Below are positions 1-6,728 of a stretch of 10,556 bases of DNA, in pieces; within the stretch, counting starts at the first letter, position 1; each line of letters starts with the position of its first letter. The translations under genes were made by a program, and so were the position numbers. The stretch is taken from the NCBI GenBank assembly GCA_023458415.1, contig JAEWZO010000027.1:1-10556 (forward strand), given 5' to 3'. The DNA comes from Bacteroidota bacterium. Lineage in GTDB: Bacteria > Bacteroidota > Bacteroidia > Flavobacteriales > Weeksellaceae. The notes below the pieces were generated by a model. The model ran no database searches, had not been told where the DNA came from, and saw only the letters and a list, made by a program, of their open reading frames with translations.

Positions 1-1448
1 TTGATATCGGCCATAATTCCTCTGTCCGATGTCATTAGAAGATGATCTCCGTAAATTCTTGCCGTTTTTTCATTGAAATTTCCGGTGCTTACAAAACCGT
101 ACTGAAAGGTTTTTCCGTTCACTCTCTTTTTAATGACACAAAGTTTGGCGTGTACTTTTTTGTTCGGAATTCCTGTGAGAACTTTAATGCCTTCCGGCTC
201 CAGAATTTCTTTCCATTCAAGGTTGCTTTCCTCATCGAATCTTGCCCGAAGTTCCAGCATCACGGTAACATCTTTTCCGTTTCTTGCCGCGTGAATTAAT
301 GCATTGATAATTTTCGAGCTACTTGCCAAACGATACGCCGTAATCTGAATTGATTTCACATCGGGATCCATTGCAGATTCCCGTAAAAGATCAATTACAG
401 GGCGATAGTCGTGATATGGGAAAGTAAGGAGAACATCTTCTTTCAGAATGGTCTCGGTAATGCGGTGATCATTTGGAAATTTTGGATGAAGAAAAGAGGT
501 ACGTTCAACCGGTTTTTGATACTGTTTGAAAACATCAGGAAAATCCATAAAATGACGGAAGTTATGAATCTTTCCACCCGGAATAATGCTGTCTCTTTTG
601 GTAAGGTTCAGTTTCCTGATCAGAAATTCGAGCAAAGCTTTATCCATATTTTTATCGAAGGTGAAACGCGTCGGTTTCCCTTTTCTACGGCTCTTGATGC
701 CCTTTTCAATTTTGGCAGCCAATGTCGTTCGGATGTCGTTATCCAGATCAAACTCCGCATCTTTTGTCACTTTGAAAGCATTCGCCACAAAATCATCATA
801 ACCGAAAAAGTTGAAAATTTCAGGAAGCATAAATGTCACGACATCTTCCAGAAGCATAACATGCTTCTCATGGTTTTCTGCAGGCAGCATCACAAAACGG
901 CCGATAAATCTTGACGGCATTTCGATAATGGCAAAATTGCTTTCGTACTGCCACTCGCTGCGTCGCATCGCGACTCCCAAGTACAAACTCTTATCACGCA
1001 TATAAGGCATGGGACGGTTTTCCTGAAGCAAAATCGGCACGATATGCGATTCCACCACTTCATCGAAATATTTTTTCACGAAAAGTTTCTGCTCTTCGGT
1101 AAGATCGGTAGCGGTTTTAATGAAAACCTTCTGCTCCGCCATTTCTGCCTGAATTTTACGCCAGATTTTATCAAAAGTTTTTTGCTGCTCAATAGCAATG
1201 TCATTAATCTTTGCCAGAATTTTTGATGGCGGCTGAAAAAAGGAATCTGTTATAAATTTATCTTTGAATTCCATCGCGCGGCTCAAACCTGCGACACGAA
1301 CACGGAAAAACTCATCGAGATTGTTGGAAAATATACCAAGAAATTTTATGCGGAGCGGCAGTGGTACCGTTTCATCCATTGCTTCCTGCATCACCCTTTC
1401 ATTAAAAGCAAGCCACGAAATATCCCGTGGATTAAACTGCAACGACAT
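1..1448 (-). CDS. ppk1: Polyphosphate kinase 1, N-terminal 482 residues (3' end outside window)
   Basis: PPK1 reversibly polymerises the gamma-phosphate of ATP into inorganic polyphosphate. Translating the minus strand from the ATG at 1448 gives an open frame to the window edge (482 codons plus two bases). It begins MSLQFNPRDISWLAFNERV, the typical PPK1 N-terminal domain, with NNLDEFFRVRVAG at about 42-54. The catalytic half is partly present: AYRLA with Arg373, ELRARFDEE with Arg403, and KVHAKL with His433, which by alignment is the autophosphorylated histidine (His435 in E. coli). STGNFNEKTARIYGDHLL follows at about 454-471. The family is about 690 residues, so some 200 C-terminal residues, including the second conserved histidine, lie beyond the window. 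The gene is divergent from the Crp-like regulator, with a 110-bp gap. Identity is secure; only the C-terminus is unseen. Confidence 0.96.
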   Translation of the reverse strand, partial: MSLQFNPRDISWLAFNERVMQEAMDETVPLPLRIKFLGIFSNNLDEFFRVRVAGLSRAMEFKDKFITDSFFQPPSKILAKINDIAIEQQKTFDKIWRKIQAEMAEQKVFIKTATDLTEEQKLFVKKYFDEVVESHIVPILLQENRPMPYMRDKSLYLGVAMRRSEWQYESNFAIIEMPSRFIGRFVMLPAENHEKHVMLLEDVVTFMLPEIFNFFGYDDFVANAFKVTKDAEFDLDNDIRTTLAAKIEKGIKSRRKGKPTRFTFDKNMDKALLEFLIRKLNLTKRDSIIPGGKIHNFRHFMDFPDVFKQYQKPVERTSFLHPKFPNDHRITETILKEDVLLTFPYHDYRPVIDLLRESAMDPDVKSIQITAYRLASSSKIINALIHAARNGKDVTVMLELRARFDEESNLEWKEILEPEGIKVLTGIPNKKVHAKLCVIKKRVNGKTFQYGFVSTGNFNEKTARIYGDHLLMTSDRGIMADI

Positions 1449-1469
1449 AATTTCAACTTTGATTTTCCT

Positions 1470-1477
1470 CAAAAATA
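1470..1477 (-). promoter_or_regulatory. Candidate -7 box of the ppk1 promoter
   Basis: On the minus strand this reads TATTTTTG, a full match to the Bacteroidota -7 consensus TAnnTTTG. It would place the transcript start near 1466, 18 bases ahead of the ppk1 ATG. No TTTG-type -33 element is seen at the usual distance. In an AT-rich gap such a match can arise by chance, so support is moderate. Confidence 0.45.
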
Positions 1478-1497
1478 CGGAATTTAGTGCAATTTAC

Positions 1498-1513
1498 TAT
1501 GACTACAGTCATA
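1498..1513. promoter_or_regulatory. Palindromic Crp/Fnr-type operator between ppk1 and the regulator gene
   Basis: TATGACTACAGTCATA is a perfect inverted repeat with 7-bp arms and a 2-bp centre. Written as TATGA-N6-TCATA it has the half-site spacing of Crp/Fnr-family operators (compare TGTGA-N6-TCACA for CRP and TTGAT-N4-ATCAA for FNR). Thirteen of its 16 bases recur in the palindrome at 10105-10120. Its centre (1505.5) lies 29.5 bp ahead of the -7 box of the divergent regulator gene, about position -40.5, where a class II activator sits. The likely ligand is the Crp-like protein encoded next to it. That assignment is inference. Confidence 0.7.
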
Positions 1514-1534
1514 CCAACGATGCTAAAATTTCGT

Positions 1535-1542
1535 TAATTTTG
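1535..1542 (+). promoter_or_regulatory. Candidate -7 box of the Crp-like regulator promoter
   Basis: TAATTTTG matches TAnnTTTG. It predicts a start near 1546 and a 5' leader of only about 13 bases before the ATG at 1559. There is no TTTG-like -33 element about 20 bp upstream. The palindrome at 1498-1513 occupies that zone instead, as expected for an activator-dependent promoter. Confidence 0.55.
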
Positions 1543-1558
1543 AATGAAAACCTAATTT

Positions 1559-2155
1559 ATGTTTTCAAGAGAAACTCTCGTGAAAAATCGTATACCTGCT
1601 CGGAGGTACCAAAGGAAGGATATTTTGTTCCGTGAAGAGGAAAAGGCCAGTCATCTGTATTATTTGTTGGATGGTGAAGTGAGGATTCATAACACGGATT
1701 CCGAAGGAAAAGAGTTTCTGATTGAAAAAGTTACAAGTCATAACTTTCTTGGCGAACCTCCATTTTTGTTGGAAGAGCGTTATCCTGCCACTGCCATCAT
1801 CAACAGCGACACAGCAGAAATTTTCAGGTTTTCCCGAGAGCAGTTCAAAACTTTTATGGTGGATCATCCCGAAATTTTGCTGGAATTTACCTGTAACATC
1901 GCTCAGAAGGCATTCAATAAAACACATAAAATAAAATCGATTGTACATCAAAGCCCGCAGGTGAGGATTCTGAATTTTATGAAAAATCACAAACGGATAC
2001 TAGGCATTTGCCCTGACGAAAAAATCATGATCGATGTTACGCGTAAGGAGATAGCTAATTCCACAGGACTGGTTGTGGAAACTGTGATCAGGGCCGTGAA
2101 AAAAATGGAGCGTGAAGGTAAAATTGAACTCATCAACCACAAAATATATTTTTAG
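1559..2155 (+). CDS. Crp/Fnr-family transcriptional regulator, candidate nos regulator
   Basis: A 198-residue DNA-binding regulator with an N-terminal cyclic-nucleotide-binding-like beta-barrel (about residues 15-105; LLDGEVRI at 36-43, LGEPPF at 64-69), a dimerisation helix (about 107-128) and a C-terminal winged helix-turn-helix (about 155-198). The recognition helix, GLVVETVIRAVKKM at 170-183, aligns with FNR GLTVETISRLL, so Val173, Glu174 and Arg178 match FNR DNA contacts while Ile177 replaces the FNR serine. There is no N-terminal cysteine cluster, so it is not an iron-sulfur Fnr. The arginine-serine pair that holds cAMP phosphate in CRP also appears missing (YPATAI at 75-80), so cAMP is unlikely to be the effector. 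The start is fixed by an in-frame TAA at 1553-1555. The stop TAG abuts the next ATG directly. Its location beside nos genes suggests nitrogen-oxide or redox control; the signal it senses cannot be read from the sequence. Confidence 0.9.
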   Translation: MFSRETLVKNRIPARRYQRKDILFREEEKASHLYYLLDGEVRIHNTDSEGKEFLIEKVTSHNFLGEPPFLLEERYPATAIINSDTAEIFRFSREQFKTFMVDHPEILLEFTCNIAQKAFNKTHKIKSIVHQSPQVRILNFMKNHKRILGICPDEKIMIDVTRKEIANSTGLVVETVIRAVKKMEREGKIELINHKIYF

Positions 2156-3373
2156 ATGAAGCTTACTTTCTGGCTGAAGTTTTCGGTATTCAATCTTTTT
2201 ATCGTTGCACTGTTAGGGGTTTTGATGCGGTATAAAATTGCATTTTCTTTTCCATGGCTCGATCAGAAAAATGTACAGGAAGCACATTCCCATTTTGCAT
2301 TTTACGGGTGGATAACAACCTGCATCTATGTGCTTATAATCCGTTATTTGCAACGGGTTTTGCCTAATGTTGAGATCCGAAAGTATATATTTTTGGTCAT
2401 CGCAAACGTTGGAGCTTCATTCGGAATGCTTGCTGCATTTCTTGCGACAGGATACTCTTCTTTGTCTATCTTTTTTTCCGCTGTAGCACTTATTGTAAGT
2501 TTCATTTTCTGCATCCTTCTCGTTTATGATTTGAAAACGGTACGCGACCATTCCAAAATTTGGCTTTTTGGCGGATTTTTCTTCGTAATACTTTCTTCGC
2601 TGGGCGTATTTTATCTTGCCTATATGAAGTCCTCCGGCAACATCAATCAGGATTATTATCTGGCTTCCACCTATTATTTCTTGCATTACCAGTACAATGG
2701 ATTTTTTATATTTTCGTGTATTGCATTTTTGCTTTATTCACTTCGGGAAGCTGGTTCTGCTATTTTCGATAAAGAAAACAAGCTGATTTTCTGGACATCA
2801 TTTCTCGGCTGTTTTATCGGATTCGGACTGTCGGTTTTGTGGATGAAGCTTCCGGTCTGGGTTTTTATAGTTATTGTTTTCGGGACTTTACTGCAGACAT
2901 TCGGTGCGGTGAAATTATTTCTGGTAGTAAAGCGAAGCTGGACCAATCTTGTCATCAACTGGTCTCCGCTGCAGCGTTTTGCTTTGATTTTTGCTGGGTT
3001 TGCGTTCGCAGTGAAAATCGCTTTGCAGCTGGGTTCTAACATTCCTGCGGTCAATCAGTTTGCCTTCGGTTTCAGAAATGTCGTGATTGCATATTTGCAT
3101 TTGGTTTTATTGATGTGTATTACCACTTTTCTTCTGAGCCAGGTTCTGGCAACCAACTATTTTGTGATGAAGAAGACACTTTTGAACGGGATGAAACTCT
3201 TTATGTTAGGTATTTTTCTGAATGAAGCAATTCTCGGTTTAATGGGGATTTTTTCAATAAAGTACATTTCTATTCCGTTTGCGCCTTACCTTTTGCTCGC
3301 AGCTTCCGTGTTGATTTTGATTTCACTTGCGCTGATGTTTTTCAGCATGAAAAGTAAATCAGAATTTTCTTAA
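2156..3373 (+). CDS. Polytopic membrane protein with heme-copper-oxidase-like histidines, function unknown
   Basis: A 405-residue, very hydrophobic protein with roughly 11-12 predicted membrane helices and no signal peptide separate from the first helix. Its histidines are few and mostly sit in or beside helices: His44 and His46 in EAHSHFAFYGW, His177 in FLHYQYNGFF and His315 in AYLHLVLL, with His132 in a loop. This resembles the scattered heme/copper ligands of the heme-copper oxidase subunit I superfamily (CcoN/NorB type) more than a transporter, but the double-histidine active-site pattern of a true oxidase is not obvious. I do not recognise it as NnrS or NorB. Translation starts at the base after the regulator stop, so the two are almost certainly co-transcribed and translationally coupled. 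A role in nitric oxide or oxygen handling or sensing beside the nos cluster is a guess from context. It ends convergently with nosY. Confidence 0.75.
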   Translation: MKLTFWLKFSVFNLFIVALLGVLMRYKIAFSFPWLDQKNVQEAHSHFAFYGWITTCIYVLIIRYLQRVLPNVEIRKYIFLVIANVGASFGMLAAFLATGYSSLSIFFSAVALIVSFIFCILLVYDLKTVRDHSKIWLFGGFFFVILSSLGVFYLAYMKSSGNINQDYYLASTYYFLHYQYNGFFIFSCIAFLLYSLREAGSAIFDKENKLIFWTSFLGCFIGFGLSVLWMKLPVWVFIVIVFGTLLQTFGAVKLFLVVKRSWTNLVINWSPLQRFALIFAGFAFAVKIALQLGSNIPAVNQFAFGFRNVVIAYLHLVLLMCITTFLLSQVLATNYFVMKKTLLNGMKLFMLGIFLNEAILGLMGIFSIKYISIPFAPYLLLAASVLILISLALMFFSMKSKSEFS

Positions 3374-3388
3374 TCTGGCTATTTCAAT

Positions 3389-3447
3389 AGTAATTTCACA
3401 AAACTGAAAAAAGGAATTACTGCGTTGTTTTATCCTGATCTTATCAG
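3389..3447. terminator. Convergent intergenic region with two weak hairpins
   Basis: The 81-bp gap between the converging membrane-protein gene and nosY holds two inverted repeats. AGTAATT (3389-3395) pairs with AATTACT (3415-3421) across a loop of about 19 bases and is followed on the plus strand by a short T-rich stretch (3425-3431). CTGAT-CTT-ATCAG (3435-3447) is a compact hairpin. Either could help end the opposing transcripts, but neither has a strong stem with a clean T-run, so this is a tentative terminator region. Confidence 0.35.
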
Positions 3448-3454
3448 TGGTTCT

Positions 3455-4222
3455 TTAAAGATCTTTTTTGTTGAATTTCATCAGCGACCAAAGGAACGGA
3501 ACCAGAGCCCAGATGAGAAGAACAGCCATTGAAATTCCCATTCCGCCGCCCGAACCGAATACCTGTTTGAAAACTGCGCCGGCCTGTCCGAGCATCGCCG
3601 CAACATTCAGCTGAAGCAGAACGAAAATTCTCGAAAGTCCCACCGGATTCAGGGCGGTAAGTCCGGACATGATTCCTTCAATCGGATAATCGGCAAACTG
3701 AAACATCAGAATCAGCAGAATTCCGTCGTAGATGATGGCAAAAAACATCCAGATGAAAATTGAAACCCCAATTCCCTTAGCGCGGTCGCGGGTAGAAATT
3801 GCCGCCAGCATCGCCAATGCGGTAAATATTACGGAAAGTAGAATGCCAATCAGGATCAGTGAAGCGCCCGTCTCAATTGATGAATAAAGCAGAATCGGAA
3901 TTCCGCAACCGATTAAAAATGCGAGAATTAACGCCGCCGAAAGTCCCAGAAAAATATTAAACCACACCTTGCTTCTCGGCACAGGCTGGCTCAGGAGTAA
4001 TTCGATGAATTGTGAACTGTTGTAAACATAAATGGTAGAGAAGATAATGCTCACCAGCGGAACGACCAGCAGAACAATATTCAGCAGACTTAAAGTTGCT
4101 TTGGTAAAGTTGGCTTCCAGTCCTAAAACCGACCACGAAATAATGAAAAGCAGAACTGTGTAAAGAATTACAATCTTGTTCTTAAGTATATCAAATAAAA
4201 TAAATCGTGCTATCCTGTTCAT
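3455..4222 (-). CDS. nosY: NosY, ABC-2 type permease of the N2O reductase maturation complex
   Basis: A 255-residue integral membrane protein with about six helices and the layout of NosY: a short basic N-terminus (MNRIARFILFDILKNK), then a first helix at about 17-36. The QFIELLLSQPVPRSKVWFN segment (71-89) is the cytoplasmic coupling region typical of this permease class. Further helices follow at about 93-112, 118-142, 150-175 and 232-250. ALNPVGLSRIF at about 190-200 is also characteristic of NosY. With NosF and NosD it forms the complex needed to build the CuZ centre of NosZ. The start codon overlaps the NosF stop (ATGA, 4219-4222), implying translational coupling and a fixed stoichiometry. 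It is the last gene of the cluster. Confidence 0.92.
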   Translation of the reverse strand: MNRIARFILFDILKNKIVILYTVLLFIISWSVLGLEANFTKATLSLLNIVLLVVPLVSIIFSTIYVYNSSQFIELLLSQPVPRSKVWFNIFLGLSAALILAFLIGCGIPILLYSSIETGASLILIGILLSVIFTALAMLAAISTRDRAKGIGVSIFIWMFFAIIYDGILLILMFQFADYPIEGIMSGLTALNPVGLSRIFVLLQLNVAAMLGQAGAVFKQVFGSGGGMGISMAVLLIWALVPFLWSLMKFNKKDL

Positions 4223-4932
4223 TTTTTCATTCCTTTTAAAATTGATACAATTCCCTCGGAGATTTTCTCAGAATTGGTTTCCGATTTCAAATCTTCAACC
4301 GACTGGTGAACGATGATTTTTCCTTCGTTCATAAAAACAATCTGGCTGATGATATCATCCAGCTCGCTCAAAAGGTGAGAAGTGATGATGATGAGTTTCC
4401 CCTTTTCTTTTTCCTTGATGATTTTGTTTTTCAGAATTTCTGAAGCCAACGGATCGAGGCCGGCAGTGGGTTCATCCAGAATAATAATACCCGGACTGAA
4501 CAGAAATGCCAGCACCGCACTTACTTTCTGAGTGGTTCCTCCGGAAAGGGTGCGCATCTTTTTATCGTAGATTTTCTCCAGTTCAAAAGCATCGAGAAGT
4601 TCGGTGTCGAGTTGATGTTCATGACCTTTTCGCGTATCCTTAATCATTCTTATGGTTTCCTCAATCGTCATATTCTCCGGATATCTCCCGATTTGGGGCA
4701 TATAGCCGATGTTTTCGCGGTATTGATAATGGTCTTTCACGCTTTCGCCGTTCACAACGATATCGCCGTCCTGCACGACATTAAGTCCAAGGATGCATTT
4801 AATGAGAGTCGTTTTTCCGCAGCCGTTGGGACCTATTAAAGCGATGGCTTCGCCTTTACTGAACGAAAGATTCACGTCATCGAGTGCGGTAAATTTTTGA
4901 AATTTCTTGGTCAGGTTCTTTATTTCTATCAT
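4219..4932 (-). CDS. nosF: NosF, ABC transporter ATPase for N2O reductase maturation
   Basis: A 237-residue ABC ATPase with all motifs intact: Walker A GPNGCGKTT (34-42), Q-loop Gln80 in YMPQ, signature LSGGTTQKV (129-137), Walker B IIILDEP with Asp153 and Glu154, D-loop AGLDP, and the switch histidine His186 in TSHLLSE. It powers the NosDFY complex that assembles the copper-sulfur CuZ site. I place the start at the ATG at 4932 (MIEIKNL), with a purine-rich GAAAGAAG stretch just upstream (4934-4941). An in-frame TTG at 4944 would add MRKK but overlaps the nosD stop and is less likely. The gap from the nosD stop is 8 bp, and the 3' end overlaps nosY by 4 bp, so nosDFY is one translationally coupled unit. 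Confidence 0.94.
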   Translation of the reverse strand: MIEIKNLTKKFQKFTALDDVNLSFSKGEAIALIGPNGCGKTTLIKCILGLNVVQDGDIVVNGESVKDHYQYRENIGYMPQIGRYPENMTIEETIRMIKDTRKGHEHQLDTELLDAFELEKIYDKKMRTLSGGTTQKVSAVLAFLFSPGIIILDEPTAGLDPLASEILKNKIIKEKEKGKLIIITSHLLSELDDIISQIVFMNEGKIIVHQSVEDLKSETNSEKISEGIVSILKGMKK

Positions 4933-4940
4933 CTTCTTTC

Positions 4941-6173
4941 TCAAATTTTCACTGGGTTCATCAGCGGTTCATTATCAACAAAACTTTCCGGTGTCAGGCT
5001 TGGGATTATTTTCTCCATACGGTCCATTAAATCCACGAAAAACGTGCGGAAGAGCAGCATTACCGAAGGATTTTTTTCCACCAAAACGGCATAGAAACTC
5101 AGTGGGTGAAATGGCACATCGCCAACTTTATCTTTATCCAGATCGTAACCTTCGTATTTGTCCCAGTAATTGTTTCGGAAGTCGTTCATTACGACGGTCC
5201 CGTTGGTGCTTACGTCGAAAGTATTGTTGACGAAATTGTTTTGGGAAACCCGGTTTTCCATACAGTTGGAATTAATTTTTAAAGCCCAGCCGTTGTTTTC
5301 AAACTGATTGTTGTAATAATCTATTTTAGTGGCACCGTCGGCAAAAATGGCAGTGGTATTGTTTTCGAAAATATTGCCTTTAATCTTACTGAACGAAATT
5401 TCTTTAAGTAAAAGCCCGTAAACGCTGTCGCCCCAGTTATTGATGAATTTATTATTGAACATGCTCACATTCATGGCGTACATCACGGCCACGCCGGCGC
5501 CGTTATTGTCGAAAACGTTTCCGGTATATACGCTGTCGTCCGAAAACATGAAGTGTAGTCCGTAGCGAAGGTTTTTTCTTGAAAGGTTTTTGAAGATGTA
5601 GCATCTTTTGTTCTTTTCCAGGTAGATGCCGTCTTTATGGCCGCTGATGTAATTGTTTTTAACCCAGATTTCGCTGCTTCCCAAAAGGTGAATTCCGTCG
5701 CCAATACTTTCCTGAGACGTGCCTCTGTCGGTAACGATTTTATTGTTCTGAATTAATACGCGGTGGCCTCTCTGAACATAAATTCCAAAATAATTATTTT
5801 CGAAAATATTCTGTTCAATCACCGAATTGGCGCTGGTGTAGATATGGACTGCGGCTATGCTTCGGATTTCATCTTTCCCGGAATTGATGAATTTAAAACC
5901 CCTTAGCGTAATGTTGTCCGCATCATGAAAAGTAACGATTTCGCCTTTAAATTCGCCATCCAGTATCGGGCGGTCTACGCCAATCAGACTGATGGATTTT
6001 CTTATTTCAATTGTTCCTTCTTTATAAACGCCTTTTTCAACAAAAATTCTGTCGCCGTTTTCCGCTGCTGCCAAAGCCTGTTTAATGGTTCTGTACGGTT
6101 CGTTCTTGCCTACCTTCAGATCCTTCGGGAACGCAAAAAGCGGTATCAGCAACAGCAATATTCTCAACATCAT
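4941..6173 (-). CDS. nosD: NosD, periplasmic right-handed beta-helix N2O reductase maturation protein
   Basis: A 410-residue exported protein. Residues 1-16 (MMLRILLLLIPLFAFP) form a Sec signal peptide without a lipobox cysteine. The body, about 20-350, is made of parallel beta-helix turns rich in asparagine (IEQNIFENNYFGIYV, IQNNKI, VKNNYISGHKDGIYL, FNNKFINNWGDSVYG, IKGNIFENNTTAIF). The C-terminal NosD hallmarks are present: NNYWDKYEGYDLDKDKVGDV at about 337-356, then PFHPLSFYAVLVEKNP and the tail with LTPESFVDNEPLMNP. NosD receives copper from NosL and docks on NosFY to deliver it to apo-NosZ. ATG codons at 6173 and 6170 both fit the start; the difference is one residue. It follows nosL after 108 bp that contain a hairpin, and it leads into nosF. 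Confidence 0.94.
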   Translation of the reverse strand: MMLRILLLLIPLFAFPKDLKVGKNEPYRTIKQALAAAENGDRIFVEKGVYKEGTIEIRKSISLIGVDRPILDGEFKGEIVTFHDADNITLRGFKFINSGKDEIRSIAAVHIYTSANSVIEQNIFENNYFGIYVQRGHRVLIQNNKIVTDRGTSQESIGDGIHLLGSSEIWVKNNYISGHKDGIYLEKNKRCYIFKNLSRKNLRYGLHFMFSDDSVYTGNVFDNNGAGVAVMYAMNVSMFNNKFINNWGDSVYGLLLKEISFSKIKGNIFENNTTAIFADGATKIDYYNNQFENNGWALKINSNCMENRVSQNNFVNNTFDVSTNGTVVMNDFRNNYWDKYEGYDLDKDKVGDVPFHPLSFYAVLVEKNPSVMLLFRTFFVDLMDRMEKIIPSLTPESFVDNEPLMNPVKI

Positions 6174-6202
6174 AACAACTTTTTTTAAACACTAAAATAC
6201 AT

Positions 6203-6259
6203 AAAAAATTAAGGGTAATCAGGATTTTATCCGAGGAATAAAAACTTAATTACCCTTAA
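6203..6259 (-). terminator. Long-looped inverted repeat between nosL and nosD, possible terminator or attenuator
   Basis: TTAAGGGTAAT (6209-6219) is perfectly complementary to ATTACCCTTAA (6249-6259), an 11-bp stem around a 29-base loop. The loop itself can form GGAT-TTT-ATCC (6222-6232). On the transcribed minus strand the stem is followed by six Ts (6208-6203), so it has the form of an intrinsic terminator with an unusually large loop. If it works in full, nosDFY needs read-through or its own promoter; if in part, it would set nosDFY below nosL. Confidence 0.55.
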
Positions 6260-6281
6260 CCGTTATCAGGTTTCGGACGAA

Positions 6282-6692
6282 TTATTGAGTAAGATTCGCT
6301 CCGAGTTCCTGTGCTGCTGCCTGCGCGGCAGCTTTGTCTTTATAGGCCTGGGTATTGCCTCCCATGGGGCTTTTAATGGTTCCTCCTGAAATGAAGACTG
6401 CATTACTGCTGTCGAAAAATTCTCCCGAAGGAAAATCGGCGACATAAGTGGTTGCATTTTTAGCTTTATCCGGATTGGAAGAAGCATAACTCTGCATACA
6501 GCTGATATCGTCGAATTTATAATTTCTGCCTTTTTCTGTATTTAGCTGCGTGGCATATTTAACTTCGGTAATAGACATTTTGCAGTTTTCGCACTGGTCT
6601 TTACCAACTGCGATTTCCTGCGGTCCGCTTTTGGCGCATGCGGTAAGTGCAAACATGGCACCAGCAAGCAACAGATTTTTGTACATTTTCAT
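6282..6692 (-). CDS. nosL: NosL, Cu(I)-binding lipoprotein chaperone
   Basis: A 136-residue copper chaperone lipoprotein. The N-terminus is a lipoprotein signal with lipobox LTAC, and Cys19 is the lipidated residue. The NosL copper motif follows as QCENCKMSI, with Cys34, Cys37 and Met39. FDDISCMQSY with Cys65 and FISGGTIKSPMGG with Met110 match the conserved C-terminal NosL core. The protein hands Cu(I) to NosD for CuZ assembly in NosZ. An AGAGAGGGA stretch precedes the gene; it lies only three bases from the first ATG (6692) but nine from the next (6686, MYKN), so the true start may be two codons later. It sits 36 bp after the membrane-protein gene. Identity is firm from motif and context. 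Confidence 0.93.
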   Translation of the reverse strand: MKMYKNLLLAGAMFALTACAKSGPQEIAVGKDQCENCKMSITEVKYATQLNTEKGRNYKFDDISCMQSYASSNPDKAKNATTYVADFPSGEFFDSSNAVFISGGTIKSPMGGNTQAYKDKAAAQAAAQELGANLTQ

Positions 6693-6728
6693 ATTCCCTC
6701 TCTTTTAAAATTTATATTTTTTGCAGAA

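Noticed and set aside
411..914. 167-codon plus-strand open frame inside ppk1
   Set aside because: It lies antisense to strongly conserved PPK1 sequence and has the irregular composition of a shadow frame.
1565..1990. 141-codon open frame on the minus strand inside the Crp-like gene
   Set aside because: It is the antisense shadow of a clear regulator with intact domain motifs; the translation shows no recognisable domain.
3457..3466. AAAGATCTTT perfect palindrome at the end of nosY
   Set aside because: It encodes the last codons and stop of nosY (KKDL-stop) and is a short AT-rich palindrome expected by chance.
4930..4944. TTG at 4944 as the nosF start
   Set aside because: It adds only MRKK and overlaps the nosD stop; the ATG at 4932 has a purine-rich site at a suitable distance and matches the usual ABC ATPase N-terminus.
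6209..6259. Inverted repeat as insertion sequence ends or a small mobile element
   Set aside because: The interior is only 29 bases, there is no transposase or target duplication, and the T-run placement fits a transcription signal better.
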